Under the pieces are notes generated by a model, which worked only from the letters and a program-made list of their open reading frames with translations, was not told the DNA's origin and did no database searches. A stretch of 36,659 nt of DNA from CAYZUC01 sp964481705 (GTDB taxonomy: Bacteria; Bacillota; Clostridia; Lachnospirales; Lachnospiraceae): the NCBI GenBank assembly GCA_964481705.1, contig CAYZUC010000021.1, positions 1 through 36,659 of the forward strand, written 5' to 3'. The first letter of the stretch is position 1; each line of letters starts with the position of its first letter. Shown one piece after another: positions 25,590-34,115 of the stretch. The position numbers and the translations under genes are program-made.

Positions 25590-26375
25590 ATGAAGGATAA
25601 ATTAATCATTAACAATGTAAATAAGCACTTTGATAAGGGAAGTCCAGAGGAAGTTGAGGCTCTGTCTGATATTAATCTGACGGTTGCTGAAAATGAGTTT
25701 TCGGTTATTGTTGGACCTTCTGGCTGCGGTAAGTCAACGTTGCTTAATATAGTAGGTGGATTGACACATGCTACCAGTGGTACGATTCTGGTAGATGGAG
25801 TAGAGGTTAGAGAACCTGGTGCGGATCGTGGTATGGTATTTCAGGGTTATAGCTTGTTTCCATGGATGACGGTTCGGGAGAATGTAGAGTTTGGATTGAA
25901 AATCAAGAAGCTTCCGCAGGCTGAAAGAAAGAGAATTTCATCTGAATATATCGAGTTGATGGGTTTAAGTGATTTTGAAAACACTTTGCCGAAAGCATTA
26001 TCAGGAGGAATGAAACAACGTGTGGCAATTGCCAGAACACTGGCAAATGCACCCTCTATCCTCTTAATGGATGAACCCTTTGGAGCGTTGGATGCACAGA
26101 CACGTATGGTTATGCAGGAGATGCTGGCTGGTATCAGCAAGAAAACAAAGACAACCATCTTGTTTATTACCCATGATATAGATGAGGCCATCTTACTCGG
26201 AGATACCATTCATGTCATGAGCCGACGACCGGGTAAGATCATTGCTTCGCTTCCGGTTGGAATCAAGGCTGAACGAAGCCATACTTTATTTGCATCAGCA
26301 GAATTTTTGAGCTTAAAGAAGCAGATACTGGATATGTTGTGGTCAGAGAGCAACGATGCAGCATCAGGAAGATAA
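25590..26375 (+). CDS. ABC transporter ATP-binding protein, SsuB/TauB type
   Basis: A 261-residue ATPase with Walker A GPSGCGKST, Q-loop VFQGYSLFPWMTVREN, signature LSGGMKQRVAIART, Walker B ILLMDEPFGALDAQTR and H-loop THDIDEA. The sequence SLFPWMTV and the late MSRRPGKII are hallmarks of the nitrate/sulfonate/taurine importer ATPases. It starts immediately after the permease stop with no gap, so translation is coupled. Confidence 0.93.
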   Translation: MKDKLIINNVNKHFDKGSPEEVEALSDINLTVAENEFSVIVGPSGCGKSTLLNIVGGLTHATSGTILVDGVEVREPGADRGMVFQGYSLFPWMTVRENVEFGLKIKKLPQAERKRISSEYIELMGLSDFENTLPKALSGGMKQRVAIARTLANAPSILLMDEPFGALDAQTRMVMQEMLAGISKKTKTTILFITHDIDEAILLGDTIHVMSRRPGKIIASLPVGIKAERSHTLFASAEFLSLKKQILDMLWSESNDAASGR

Positions 26376-26396
26376 TTTCATATAAAGGAGATAATC

Positions 26397-27374
26397 ATGA
26401 AGAAAATCAACAAAAGAGTAATCGCTTTATTTCTTGTGGTAGTAATGTGTGCATCTGTATTAAGTGGATGCGCAGGCAAGAAAGCGGAAACAAAGGAGTT
26501 CACAATTGCATTTTGTACATGGGCAGGATATGCACCGCTTTATATCGCTCAGGAAAAGGGATTTTTTAAGGAAGAGGGCATCGCTCCTACACTGACAATC
26601 ATGGAGGATGAATCCCAGTACACATCCGCATTTGTATCTGACAGTATTCAGGGTCTTGGAAATGTATTAGACAGAGATGTTATTCATTATGCATGTGGTA
26701 CCCCGGAACAATATGTTTTCACGATGGACTTTTCTACCGGTGGTGATGGAATCATTGCAAGTGGAGATATTCAGTCAATGGATGACTTGAAGGGTAAGAC
26801 CATTGCACTTGATAAATCAGCAACATCCTACTTTTTCTTCTTAACTGCTCTTGCAGACAGCAACATCACAGAGGATGACATTACGATTATGGAGATGGGT
26901 AACTCCGAAGCCGGGGAAGCTTTCATTGCAGGCAATGTAGATGCTGCCGTTACATGGGAGCCTTGGCTGTCTACTGCTGATAAAAGAGAAGGCGGTCATA
27001 TACTTGTATCCAGTGCAGAGTATCCAAAAGCAATTATCGATGTTATGACAGTCAGCAAGTCTTTTGCAGATGCAAATCCCGAAGCAGTTAAGGGACTGGA
27101 AGAGGCTTGGTATAAAGCGATAGATTACTTTAAAGAAAATCCAGATGAAAGTTATGAAATCATGGCAAAAGGTTTGGGACTTGATAAGGATGAGGTTGAA
27201 GGTGAATGCGCAGGAATCACATTCCTTGGACGTGAAGAGAATGCAGATTTTAACAGCCCCTCAACACAAGATAATGTTCAAGATGTTGCAAAGACAGCAG
27301 TTTCTTTTTGGCTAGAAAAGAAACTGATTGATAACGATGATCTGACCGGATTCTTTGAACTCTTAAATAAATAA
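26397..27374 (+). CDS. ABC transporter substrate-binding lipoprotein, NMT1/TauA-like
   Basis: A 325-residue protein with a lipobox (VLSGC, Cys 25) and a type II periplasmic-binding fold of the NMT1/THI5/TauA kind: FTIAFCTWAGYAPLYIAQEKGFFKEEGI at the N-terminus, then DLKGKTIALDKSATSYFF, AGNVDAAVTWEPW and a C-terminal helical region. The CTWAGY and TWEPW aromatic residues probably line the ligand site. It is the receptor for the two preceding genes. The ATG follows AAAGGAG. A terminator lies just downstream. Confidence 0.93.
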   Translation: MKKINKRVIALFLVVVMCASVLSGCAGKKAETKEFTIAFCTWAGYAPLYIAQEKGFFKEEGIAPTLTIMEDESQYTSAFVSDSIQGLGNVLDRDVIHYACGTPEQYVFTMDFSTGGDGIIASGDIQSMDDLKGKTIALDKSATSYFFFLTALADSNITEDDITIMEMGNSEAGEAFIAGNVDAAVTWEPWLSTADKREGGHILVSSAEYPKAIIDVMTVSKSFADANPEAVKGLEEAWYKAIDYFKENPDESYEIMAKGLGLDKDEVEGECAGITFLGREENADFNSPSTQDNVQDVAKTAVSFWLEKKLIDNDDLTGFFELLNK

Positions 27375-27380
27375 GTTTAC

Positions 27381-27413
27381 AAAAGGCAATGGAAGGAATT
27401 CGATTGCCTTTTT
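27381..27413 (+). terminator. Rho-independent terminator of the ABC operon
   Basis: AAAAGGCAAT (27381-27390) and ATTGCCTTTT (27403-27412) form a perfect 10-bp stem ending in five T residues. Confidence 0.85.
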
Positions 27414-27549
27414 CATATGTGATTTGACACCAATACTTATCCTACGGAGCGTGGGTTCCAGGGCTGCAGAGATTGAGATATCGTTACCCTATAAGTACCG
27501 GATACTCGGTATAAGAACAAAAGTGGTTACAGTATCAGATTAAAAACGA

Positions 27550-27795
27550 ATGGAGATAAGTAAAATGGATCAGAGATTAATAGGTAGCTTTATTGCAACA
27601 AGAAGAAAAGAACAAGGTTACTTGCAAAAGGACATTGCACAGTTGATCTTGAACAATAGTAAAGTTTGTGGTGTAATTGACTGGACTTGTGCATGCAGGC
27701 ACCCATATATATGGGAAATTGTGCGGTCATATGTGTTTATGGCACCCGAAGTCAAGCAGGAGATTGTCGGATTACAAGGAGTAAGAAATTTATGA
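27550..27795 (+). pseudogene. Decayed XRE-type regulator remnant
   Basis: An 81-codon ORF starting MDQRLIGSFIATRRKEQGYLQKD, a normal beginning for an XRE helix-turn-helix protein. After QLILNNSKV the expected recognition helix and W-E-x-G motif are replaced by CGVIDWTCACRHPYIWEI, where only scattered residues (N-S-K-V, W, WEI) still align. The product ends with no sensor domain. It overlaps the next start as ATGA, so it may still be translated as a leader peptide. The ribosome binding site is only a weak GGAG. I read it as a degraded gene rather than a functional regulator. Confidence 0.55.
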
Positions 27796-28382
27796 CGAAG
27801 TTACTTTTCTTGGCTGATTTACATGGAAATATGACAGCTACACTCGCAATGGAACAGGAACTGGAACGAATCGGTGCAGATGAGATATACTTTCTCGGGG
27901 ACGCAATTGGAAAGGGACCGGAAAGCGATAAAACCTGTGACTGGGTGCAGAGAAATTGTGACCATTTTATAGGTGGAAACTGGGATTATTGGGTTAGTAA
28001 CGAACCCGATGAGAAGAATATGTTTTTTCGGAATCAACTAGGAGAAGACAGAATGCAGTGGCTACGTTCTCTTCCAAGAGAGATGGAACTTACTATGAGT
28101 GGAATACATTTTCGACTTCTGCATGGACGACCAGTATCGGATTTGATTTATAGTTGGGATAGTGAGGAAAAGCTGGCAACCCTATTTGAGGCAGGAGACC
28201 GGATTTTCAATGGCGTAATCTATGGTGATAGTCATCGTCCATTTCAAAGAGAAATGAAAAAGGGTTACGTGATTAATACCGGCCAACCATCAGCATACCT
28301 TATGATAATCAGCTGGCGGCAAAGCTTGCAGAAGAAGTTCCAGAGCTACTGGGATTGGAATTCTATAAAGAAGAGATTCTAA
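27792..28382 (+). CDS. YfcE-like metallophosphoesterase with aberrant C-terminus
   Basis: A 196-residue protein with the calcineurin-like metallophosphoesterase motifs in order: FLADLHGN, LGDAIGKGP, GGNWDYW, LLHGRP and YGDSHRPF. The ATG follows AAGGAG 9 nt upstream. Up to GYVINTGQPSAY the sequence fits the family. The remaining ~25 residues (LMIISWRQSLQKKFQSYWDW...) do not, and the neighbouring frame across the same bases reads as a sensible helical peptide, which suggests a junction or frameshift near 28300. The catalytic residues are present, so activity may survive. Likely a phosphodiesterase or phosphatase of unknown substrate. Confidence 0.75.
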   Translation: MTKLLFLADLHGNMTATLAMEQELERIGADEIYFLGDAIGKGPESDKTCDWVQRNCDHFIGGNWDYWVSNEPDEKNMFFRNQLGEDRMQWLRSLPREMELTMSGIHFRLLHGRPVSDLIYSWDSEEKLATLFEAGDRIFNGVIYGDSHRPFQREMKKGYVINTGQPSAYLMIISWRQSLQKKFQSYWDWNSIKKRF

Positions 28383-28418
28383 ATGGTACCTATTCACGAA
28401 GAAAACTGTATTGATAAC

Positions 28419-28652
28419 TTACCACTCCGGTTTGGATGGAGTCCCTCTTCCATGTTGACCGGAGTTGTTTTCAAATTTATGCTCGTGGTTCTGATTGCTT
28501 CCCCAGACAGCACTGTCATTGATGTCTCCCATGAGCATAGTACGGCACTGACTGCGTATTTTTACAAAGATTGGAGCTTGCGAGGCGTCAATCGTACATC
28601 CGCTCAATAAACAACATAGTATTGTAATTAACAGAACAACTTTCTTTTTCAT
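28419..28652 (-). CDS. Small putative lipoprotein
   Basis: A 77-residue reverse-strand gene starting MKKKVVLLITILCCLLSGC, a clear lipoprotein signal peptide with Cys 19. The ATG has GGAG 6-7 nt upstream. The mature part (~58 residues) is polar with IRSQCRTMLMGDINDSAVWGS followed by a His/Asn/Gly-rich tail ending PSKPEW. The family is not recognised. A TTATAAT box at 28711-28717 on the same strand may be its -10. The plus-strand ORF over the same bases lacks such signals and is treated as a shadow. Confidence 0.6.
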   Translation of the reverse strand: MKKKVVLLITILCCLLSGCTIDASQAPIFVKIRSQCRTMLMGDINDSAVWGSNQNHEHKFENNSGQHGRGTPSKPEW

Positions 28653-28767
28653 CTTTTACTCCATGACTTTTCGGGTCAAAAATAATCCATCAGAACTACA
28701 CTTCAAGCTGATTATAACAGTTTTTTTTGAAAGGTAAATGAATATTTCATTAAATATTTTTCATTCC

Positions 28768-28816
28768 ATCTTTACAGTGTAAAGATTATGTGCTATCTTA
28801 ACACTGTAAAGATAGC
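28768..28816 (+). promoter_or_regulatory. TetR-type promoter/operator with two palindromes
   Basis: TTTACA (28771-28776), 17-bp spacer and TATCTT (28794-28799) form a promoter. A perfect 19-bp palindrome (ATCTTTACA-G-TGTAAAGAT, 28768-28786) covers the -35 box. An imperfect 25-bp palindrome (28792-28816, GCTATCTT...AAGATAGC) covers the -10 box. Both share ACTGTAAAGAT or its complement. The operon carries its own TetR gene, the probable binder. Confidence 0.7.
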
Positions 28817-28876
28817 AACAATATGATAAAGATAGAGAAAGGTTAAGTGAAAACACATAGGTGAAAAGGTGAGAAG

Positions 28877-29884
28877 ATGAGAAGAATGGAACCTTATTAT
28901 GATGAGAATGGTAATGTATTGGAAGGTAGTGTAGCAGAAAAGAGTACTTTGATGATTAATGGTGTGAAAAATGGCATGTTCCTGCGCGGTAAGAATGTTA
29001 ATAATCCGGTGTTACTATTGGTTTCCAGTGGTCCTGGTACACCCGATTATTTTTTTAATGAAGCATATCCCGATATGAATCTGGAGGATTACTATACAGT
29101 ATGTAACTGGGAATACAGAGGAAGCGGTATGGTATATGATTCGAGTCTTGATCCTGCATCTGTAACAACGGAACAGATGATATCGGATACCGTTGAAATG
29201 TCAAAATATCTGAAGAAGCGTTTTGGAAAAGAGAAAATCTATATTATGGGATTTTCAGGTGGCTCCTATATCGCACTGAAAACCGTCCAGGCTCATCCTG
29301 AGAATTACTATGCCTATATTGGTATGGCACAGATTGTCACTTGTGATGATGAGAACGATACGTATATTTATGACTTCATGAAAAAGGTCTTCACACAAAG
29401 AAAGGATAAAGGAAGACTTCGGAAAATGGAGAAGTGTGTGGTGCATCTTGATAATGGTAGAGTAAAGACGAATAACTGGGCAAAGTTTATCGGTTTGCTT
29501 CACGATGCAGGAGGTGGAACCATTCGTGATAAATCAGAATTCGAAGGAATTGTGATACCAATTATGAAATGTAAATGTTATACTTTTAAAGAAAAAATGG
29601 ATTATATCAAAGGTATGTATTTCTATCGTACGACGAAATTGAAGGAAGAAGAAAGTCAAAATGATTTTCGAAAAAGTGCTCCCAAAATTGAGATTCCGAT
29701 TTACTTCTTAAGTGGAGCGTATGATTACAATGCACCTTGGCCGCTGGTAGAGGAGTATTGTGATCAACTCGATGCACCGGTCAAGAGGTTCTATTCTTTT
29801 GCAGAATCTGCACACAGTCCATTATGGGAACAGCCGGAAGAGGCAGTAAAAATCATGACAACAGATATTTACGAGAGAAGATAG
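28877..29884 (+). CDS. Alpha/beta hydrolase
   Basis: A 335-residue hydrolase with no signal peptide. The nucleophile elbow is GFSGGS (Ser 127). The acid is probably the Asp in LSGAYDYNAP and the base the His in ESAHSPLWEQPEE near the C-terminus. The oxyanion region reads LVSSGPGTPDYF and is followed by NWEYRGSGM, as in proline iminopeptidase-like hydrolases. A ~110-residue helical cap lies between. The substrate is not known. The ATG follows AAAGGTGAG. It is the first gene behind the palindrome-bearing promoter and is followed by the TetR gene. Confidence 0.88.
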   Translation: MRRMEPYYDENGNVLEGSVAEKSTLMINGVKNGMFLRGKNVNNPVLLLVSSGPGTPDYFFNEAYPDMNLEDYYTVCNWEYRGSGMVYDSSLDPASVTTEQMISDTVEMSKYLKKRFGKEKIYIMGFSGGSYIALKTVQAHPENYYAYIGMAQIVTCDDENDTYIYDFMKKVFTQRKDKGRLRKMEKCVVHLDNGRVKTNNWAKFIGLLHDAGGGTIRDKSEFEGIVIPIMKCKCYTFKEKMDYIKGMYFYRTTKLKEEESQNDFRKSAPKIEIPIYFLSGAYDYNAPWPLVEEYCDQLDAPVKRFYSFAESAHSPLWEQPEEAVKIMTTDIYERR

Positions 29885-29910
29885 AACCGGGGTTTAGGAA
29901 AACGGGTTTG

Positions 29911-30516
29911 ATGAAAATGGAGAAGGGTATGGAAGAAAAGAAGTATCATCATGGAGATTTAAGAAACAGTTTGATTGAAGAAGGTATACGATTAATGAAT
30001 GAAGAAGGAAAAAGTGCTTTTTCCCTCAGAAGAGTAGCGACAAGGTGTGGCGTTTCAAATGCTGCGCCTTATGCGCATTTCTCAGGTAAAGAAGAACTAC
30101 TTGAAGCGATGCAGAAGCATGTAACGGATCTCTTTTCAAAAGAATTGAAAGAGAGCTATCAGGTGTCGCTGGATGATACAAAGAGTCTGGATCTGGCAAT
30201 GCTGCAAATGGGAAAGTGTTATGTCATGTTTTTTGTGAAGAACCCGCAGTATTATCAGTTCCTTTTTTCGCAGACAAATATGAGAATCTATCTTACTGTG
30301 CAAGATCATGAAGATGATTATCCTCCTTATGCAATACTCAAAAAGGCAGTTTTTGACTTGTTGGTAGATGCTCCACTCGGTGAAGAAGAGAAGCTGGATG
30401 CTGTGATTTCCTCCTGGGCATTGGTTCATGGACTTTCTGCAATTGCGACGATGGATCATGTGGTTTATGAGCATTCTTGGGAAGAGAAGATTCTCGGTCT
30501 CATTACTCATAGATAA
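29911..30516 (+). CDS. TetR/AcrR family regulator
   Basis: About 201 residues. The N-terminal TetR helix-turn-helix (~15-60) reads YHHGDLRNSLIEEGIRL, SAFSLRRVATRCGVSNAAPYAHFSGKEELL, which is canonical. The C-terminal ligand/dimer domain resembles WHG-type TetR proteins (YQFLFSQTNMR, ISSWALVHGLSAI). Start choice is uncertain: ATG 29911 has a distant AGGA, while 29917 and 29929 are alternatives. It lies 26 bp after the hydrolase gene and probably represses this operon through the palindromes at 28768-28816. Confidence 0.9.
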   Translation: MKMEKGMEEKKYHHGDLRNSLIEEGIRLMNEEGKSAFSLRRVATRCGVSNAAPYAHFSGKEELLEAMQKHVTDLFSKELKESYQVSLDDTKSLDLAMLQMGKCYVMFFVKNPQYYQFLFSQTNMRIYLTVQDHEDDYPPYAILKKAVFDLLVDAPLGEEEKLDAVISSWALVHGLSAIATMDHVVYEHSWEEKILGLITHR

Positions 30517-30576
30517 ACAACCCCATAGAGTAGTCAGTAAAATGAGCGAAGTATCAGATAATTTTCGCAGATTGCA

Positions 30577-30605
30577 TTGAAAATTCAGGCTTAATTACCT
30601 ATAAT
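30577..30605 (+). promoter_or_regulatory. Promoter of the lobe-shuffled ABC transporter
   Basis: TTGAAA (30577-30582), 17-bp spacer, perfect TATAAT (30600-30605), placed 36 bp before the start codon of the next gene. Confidence 0.85.
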
Positions 30606-30641
30606 AGTAATATGACTTATAAAACGATTGGAGGAGGATAG

Positions 30642-32939
30642 ATGAAACACAGCAAATATCGTTATGGAATACTATTATGCTTATTCATTGGAGGGTGTAT
30701 TCTGTTAAATGGATGTGGCAAACAGAATCGGACCTTCTTACCACCGGAAAGTGGCAAGATTGCCGTTCTGGTGGGAACGACGAGTGAGAAAATAGCAGAA
30801 GAGAAGTATCCTAACGCCGAAATACTGAAATTTGATGGACTTTCGGATGCGGTCATTGCTTTGCAGTCAGGGAAAGCTGATTATGTCATTACCGCGATGA
30901 CCAACTGTGTTAACTATAAGAATCATAATAGTGACTTGAGTATATTACCGGATGAACTGGACAAAGAATCCATTTCTATAGCAATCTGCAAGGAAGAACA
31001 CGAGCTTGGAGGAGAGATAACCGAGCTGATTCAGAAGTATGAAAAGGATGGAACTCTGGCAGAATTACGCGAGCATTGGATTAAGCTAGACGGAACCGCA
31101 TATGAAATTACTGAAATTCCTGAGACAGAAGGCCCAGAATTGAGAATCGCAATATCAGCGGATCGCGAACCAATGGCTTTTGTACAGGATGGTGAATATA
31201 TGGGAATGGATATAGAGCTCGCAAAAAGAGTGGCATACGATTTGGGTATGAAACCTGTCTTTTTCGATATGAAATTTGCCGCGATGATTCCCAGTGTTAC
31301 GAGTGATAAGACGCAGATAGCTATTTCTAATATTACAGAAACAGCAGAGAGACGTGAGTCAGTAGATTTTTCTCCGAAGTATTTTGAGAACGCTCAGAGG
31401 CTATTAACAAGAAAGGAAATTTCTACTGTATTATATCCGGATAGCATAAAGGACATAAGTTTTGAAGAGGAACTGGAAGAACTGAATGGAAAACCGATGG
31501 GAATTTTAAGCGGTTCCGTTTTTGATAATCTGACCACACAAACACTACCACAATCGGAAAAGCTTTATTTTAACAGTGTACCGGATTTGAGCATTGCTCT
31601 AGACCAAGGGAAAATAAGCGGCTTTATGACAGATGAGCCTGTGGGCAAAATGCTACTGTTAGAAAATCCTACGTTTGGGATGTTGGATGGAATGGTTATG
31701 GAGGACCATTATGGCTATGCATTTCAAAAGAGCGATAGGGGTGAGGAACTAAGAGATGAATTCAACGACTATCTGAAAGTGCTGGAGGCAGATGGGACAT
31801 TGGAGAAAATCAAACAATCATGGATGAGTGCAGACAATGATTCGATTGAAGTGATTGACGCAGAGAAGCTTCCGGCAAACCGTGGAGTCATTCGATTAGG
31901 AACAGATGGAACCTCGGTACCATTTAGCTATTATCGAAACGAACAGTACGTTGGTATAGATATTGATGTTTTAGGAAGATTCTGTAAGGAAAAGGGATAT
32001 CAGCTGGAAATATCGATTATGAAGATCGATGCATTAATCCCGGGTTTGACTACGGATAAAATCGATATTGCAGCGAATTGTTTTTCCATAACAGAAGAAC
32101 GCAAAAAGAGTGTTAATTTCTCAGAGCCTACGTATGATGGTGGAGTTGTAGTTATTGTAAATTCAAAAGTGAATAAAGAAAAAGGATTTACAGTACATAG
32201 TATTTGGGAATCGCTGTGTAGCAGCTTTGAAAAAAATTTTGTTCGGGAACAGCGTTACAAATTGCTCGTAAGTGGAATTGGTGTTACATTATTGATTTCT
32301 ATTTTCTCATTAATTTTAGGAACACCATTGGGTTTTGGCATCTGCATGATGAGACGATCGGCGAATAGATTACTTTCTCGGTTTGCAAAGATTTATATCA
32401 GAGCATTACAGGGGACACCGATTGTAGTTTTGTTGATGATATTCTACTATGTAATCTTTAATAAAACGGGACTGAGTGGTATTACAGTATCTATCATCGC
32501 CTTTGGAATGAATTACAGTGCGTATGCAGCAGAAATCTTAAGAAGTGGATTTGAAGCTGTAGATAAAGGACAACTGGAAGCAGCGACTGCAATTGGCTTT
32601 ACAAAGTCACAGACATTTCGAAAGATCGTTTTACCTCAAGCTGCAGTTCATTTTCTTCCGGTTTTACAGGGAGAATTTATCTCTTTGGTGAAAACCACAT
32701 CCGTAGTAGGATATGTGGCTGTACAGGATTTGACAAAAGCAAGTGATATTATCCGAAGTCGTACCTATGAAGCATTTTTCCCTCTGATTGTGATAGCAAT
32801 ACTCTATTTCTTATTGTCATGGGGATTATCTTCTTCTTTAAAGGTCTTAAATGTTACGCTTGACCCGAAACGAAGAAAGCTAAAATGGTCCAACCTGACA
32901 ACAGAAGGAATCGAGATAGAAAAGCTTCAGCAAGAATAA
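30642..32939 (+). CDS. Fused amino-acid-type ABC receptor/permease with four solute-binding half domains
   Basis: A 765-residue lipoprotein (LNGC, Cys 25; start behind GGAGGAGG). Residues ~38-150 match only the second half of an SBP_bac_3 domain (KIAVLVGTTSEKIA...SGKADYVIT...DGTLAELREHW). Residues ~165-395 are a complete SBP_bac_3 domain. Residues ~415-515 match only the first half (IRLGTDGTSVPFSYY...ITEERKKSVNFSEP). Residues ~540-745 are a HisM/GlnP-type permease with several membrane segments, ALQGTPIVVLLMIFYY and the EAA loop AATAIGFTKSQTFRKIVLPQA. The lobe order is therefore C-N-C-N before the channel. It is probably an importer of polar amino acids or similar; the substrate is not assignable. 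The ATPase follows after 19 bp. Confidence 0.9.
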   Translation: MKHSKYRYGILLCLFIGGCILLNGCGKQNRTFLPPESGKIAVLVGTTSEKIAEEKYPNAEILKFDGLSDAVIALQSGKADYVITAMTNCVNYKNHNSDLSILPDELDKESISIAICKEEHELGGEITELIQKYEKDGTLAELREHWIKLDGTAYEITEIPETEGPELRIAISADREPMAFVQDGEYMGMDIELAKRVAYDLGMKPVFFDMKFAAMIPSVTSDKTQIAISNITETAERRESVDFSPKYFENAQRLLTRKEISTVLYPDSIKDISFEEELEELNGKPMGILSGSVFDNLTTQTLPQSEKLYFNSVPDLSIALDQGKISGFMTDEPVGKMLLLENPTFGMLDGMVMEDHYGYAFQKSDRGEELRDEFNDYLKVLEADGTLEKIKQSWMSADNDSIEVIDAEKLPANRGVIRLGTDGTSVPFSYYRNEQYVGIDIDVLGRFCKEKGYQLEISIMKIDALIPGLTTDKIDIAANCFSITEERKKSVNFSEPTYDGGVVVIVNSKVNKEKGFTVHSIWESLCSSFEKNFVREQRYKLLVSGIGVTLLISIFSLILGTPLGFGICMMRRSANRLLSRFAKIYIRALQGTPIVVLLMIFYYVIFNKTGLSGITVSIIAFGMNYSAYAAEILRSGFEAVDKGQLEAATAIGFTKSQTFRKIVLPQAAVHFLPVLQGEFISLVKTTSVVGYVAVQDLTKASDIIRSRTYEAFFPLIVIAILYFLLSWGLSSSLKVLNVTLDPKRRKLKWSNLTTEGIEIEKLQQE

Positions 32940-32958
32940 AGAAAAGGGGAATTGACTT

Positions 32959-34053
32959 ATGATAGAGATTAATCATTTACGAAAAGAGTTCGATAACGTC
33001 ATACCATTAAAGGATGTGTGTGCAAAAATAGAGGATGGAGAAGTGATTTCCATTATTGGTCCCTCAGGGACTGGGAAAAGTACATTATTAAGGTGCATGA
33101 ATCTGTTGGAGACACCCACGTCAGGAGAAATCTCAATTGATGGCGTGAATGTATTGAATCCAAAAACAGATATCCATAAGGTGCGCAGAGGGATGGGCAT
33201 GGTATTTCAGTCCTTTAACCTCTTTTCCCATTTGACCGTAATCGAAAACATCATGCTCGGACCGAAGGATCTTCTTGGCATGACACACGAAGAGGCTTAT
33301 TCAGAGGGTATGAAGCTTCTACGTATGGTTGGACTTGCAGAAAAGGCACTTGATTATCCGGATTCTTTGTCAGGAGGTCAAAAGCAACGCGTTGCTATTG
33401 CAAGGACTTTGGCGATGAAACCATCCATTGTACTGTTTGATGAGCCCACCAGTGCTTTAGATCCCACCATGGTTGGCGAAGTACTTTCCGTCATTCGTAA
33501 TCTTGCAGATCAGGGTCTTACCATGCTGATCGTTACTCATGAGATGAAGTTTGCAAGAGATGTATCAACACGCGTTTTCTTTATGAATGAGGGTGTCATA
33601 TATGAAGATGGTACACCAGAGCAGATTTTTGATCATCCGCAGAAGGAGAAGACACAGATATTTATTCGTAGATTAAGAAGTTTGGAACTTACGTTTGAAA
33701 GTCAAGATTTTGACTCAATTGGAAGCTTGAATGAGATAGAAGAATTTGCACGTAGACAATTCCTACCGGAACATCGAGTTAGGGATTGCAGATTGTTGTT
33801 TGAAGAATTACTATTAACGAATTTGATGATTTATCTATCCGGAGAGCCAATGGCATTCCCAATGAAATTCAATATGACAGTATCAGAAGTGGATCAGAAG
33901 GTGGAGATGACATTTGAATGGGGTGGAAAATCCTATGACCCAGTAAAACAGGGAGATGAGATAGCAGCAAGAATTATTGAACGCATGACAGAGGAAATTA
34001 CACATAGTTATCAGGACAATTGTAATGTTTTGAAGGTAGTGATCCGAAAGTAA
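32959..34053 (+). CDS. Amino-acid-type ABC ATPase with C-terminal HATPase-like extension
   Basis: A 364-residue protein. Residues 1-~240 are a GlnQ/HisP-type ATPase: Walker A GPSGTGKST, VFQSFNLFSHLTVIENI, signature LSGGQKQRVAIART, Walker B IVLFDEPTSALDPTM and H-loop THEMKFARDV. Standard members end near residue 245. Here ~115 extra residues follow. They contain an N-box-like EELLLTN (282-288), a beta pair around KFNMTVSEVDQKVEMTFEW, a YDP motif (326-328) and a terminal NVLKVVIRK strand, an order resembling RsbW/SpoIIAB-type HATPase_c_2 domains with the DxG motif degraded. The resemblance is my reading of motifs, not a search result. It energises the preceding fused permease. Confidence 0.9.
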   Translation: MIEINHLRKEFDNVIPLKDVCAKIEDGEVISIIGPSGTGKSTLLRCMNLLETPTSGEISIDGVNVLNPKTDIHKVRRGMGMVFQSFNLFSHLTVIENIMLGPKDLLGMTHEEAYSEGMKLLRMVGLAEKALDYPDSLSGGQKQRVAIARTLAMKPSIVLFDEPTSALDPTMVGEVLSVIRNLADQGLTMLIVTHEMKFARDVSTRVFFMNEGVIYEDGTPEQIFDHPQKEKTQIFIRRLRSLELTFESQDFDSIGSLNEIEEFARRQFLPEHRVRDCRLLFEELLLTNLMIYLSGEPMAFPMKFNMTVSEVDQKVEMTFEWGGKSYDPVKQGDEIAARIIERMTEEITHSYQDNCNVLKVVIRK

Positions 34054-34115
34054 GCGGAGACGTCTTTCTATTATAGGATAAAATGGTAGAAATCTTAGAG
34101 GGAGAATAATATCTT

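Noticed and set aside
27424..27530. A possible TPP-like riboswitch (GAGA, ACCC, GGATA elements in order)
   Set aside because: The conserved core after ACCCT is missing, the pairing around GGATA differs, and no thiamine gene follows. The same bases read as protein-like sequence.
28383..28610. A 75-codon plus-strand open frame after the phosphoesterase
   Set aside because: It lacks a ribosome site and is opposite a reverse-strand gene with a clear lipoprotein signal peptide and ribosome site.
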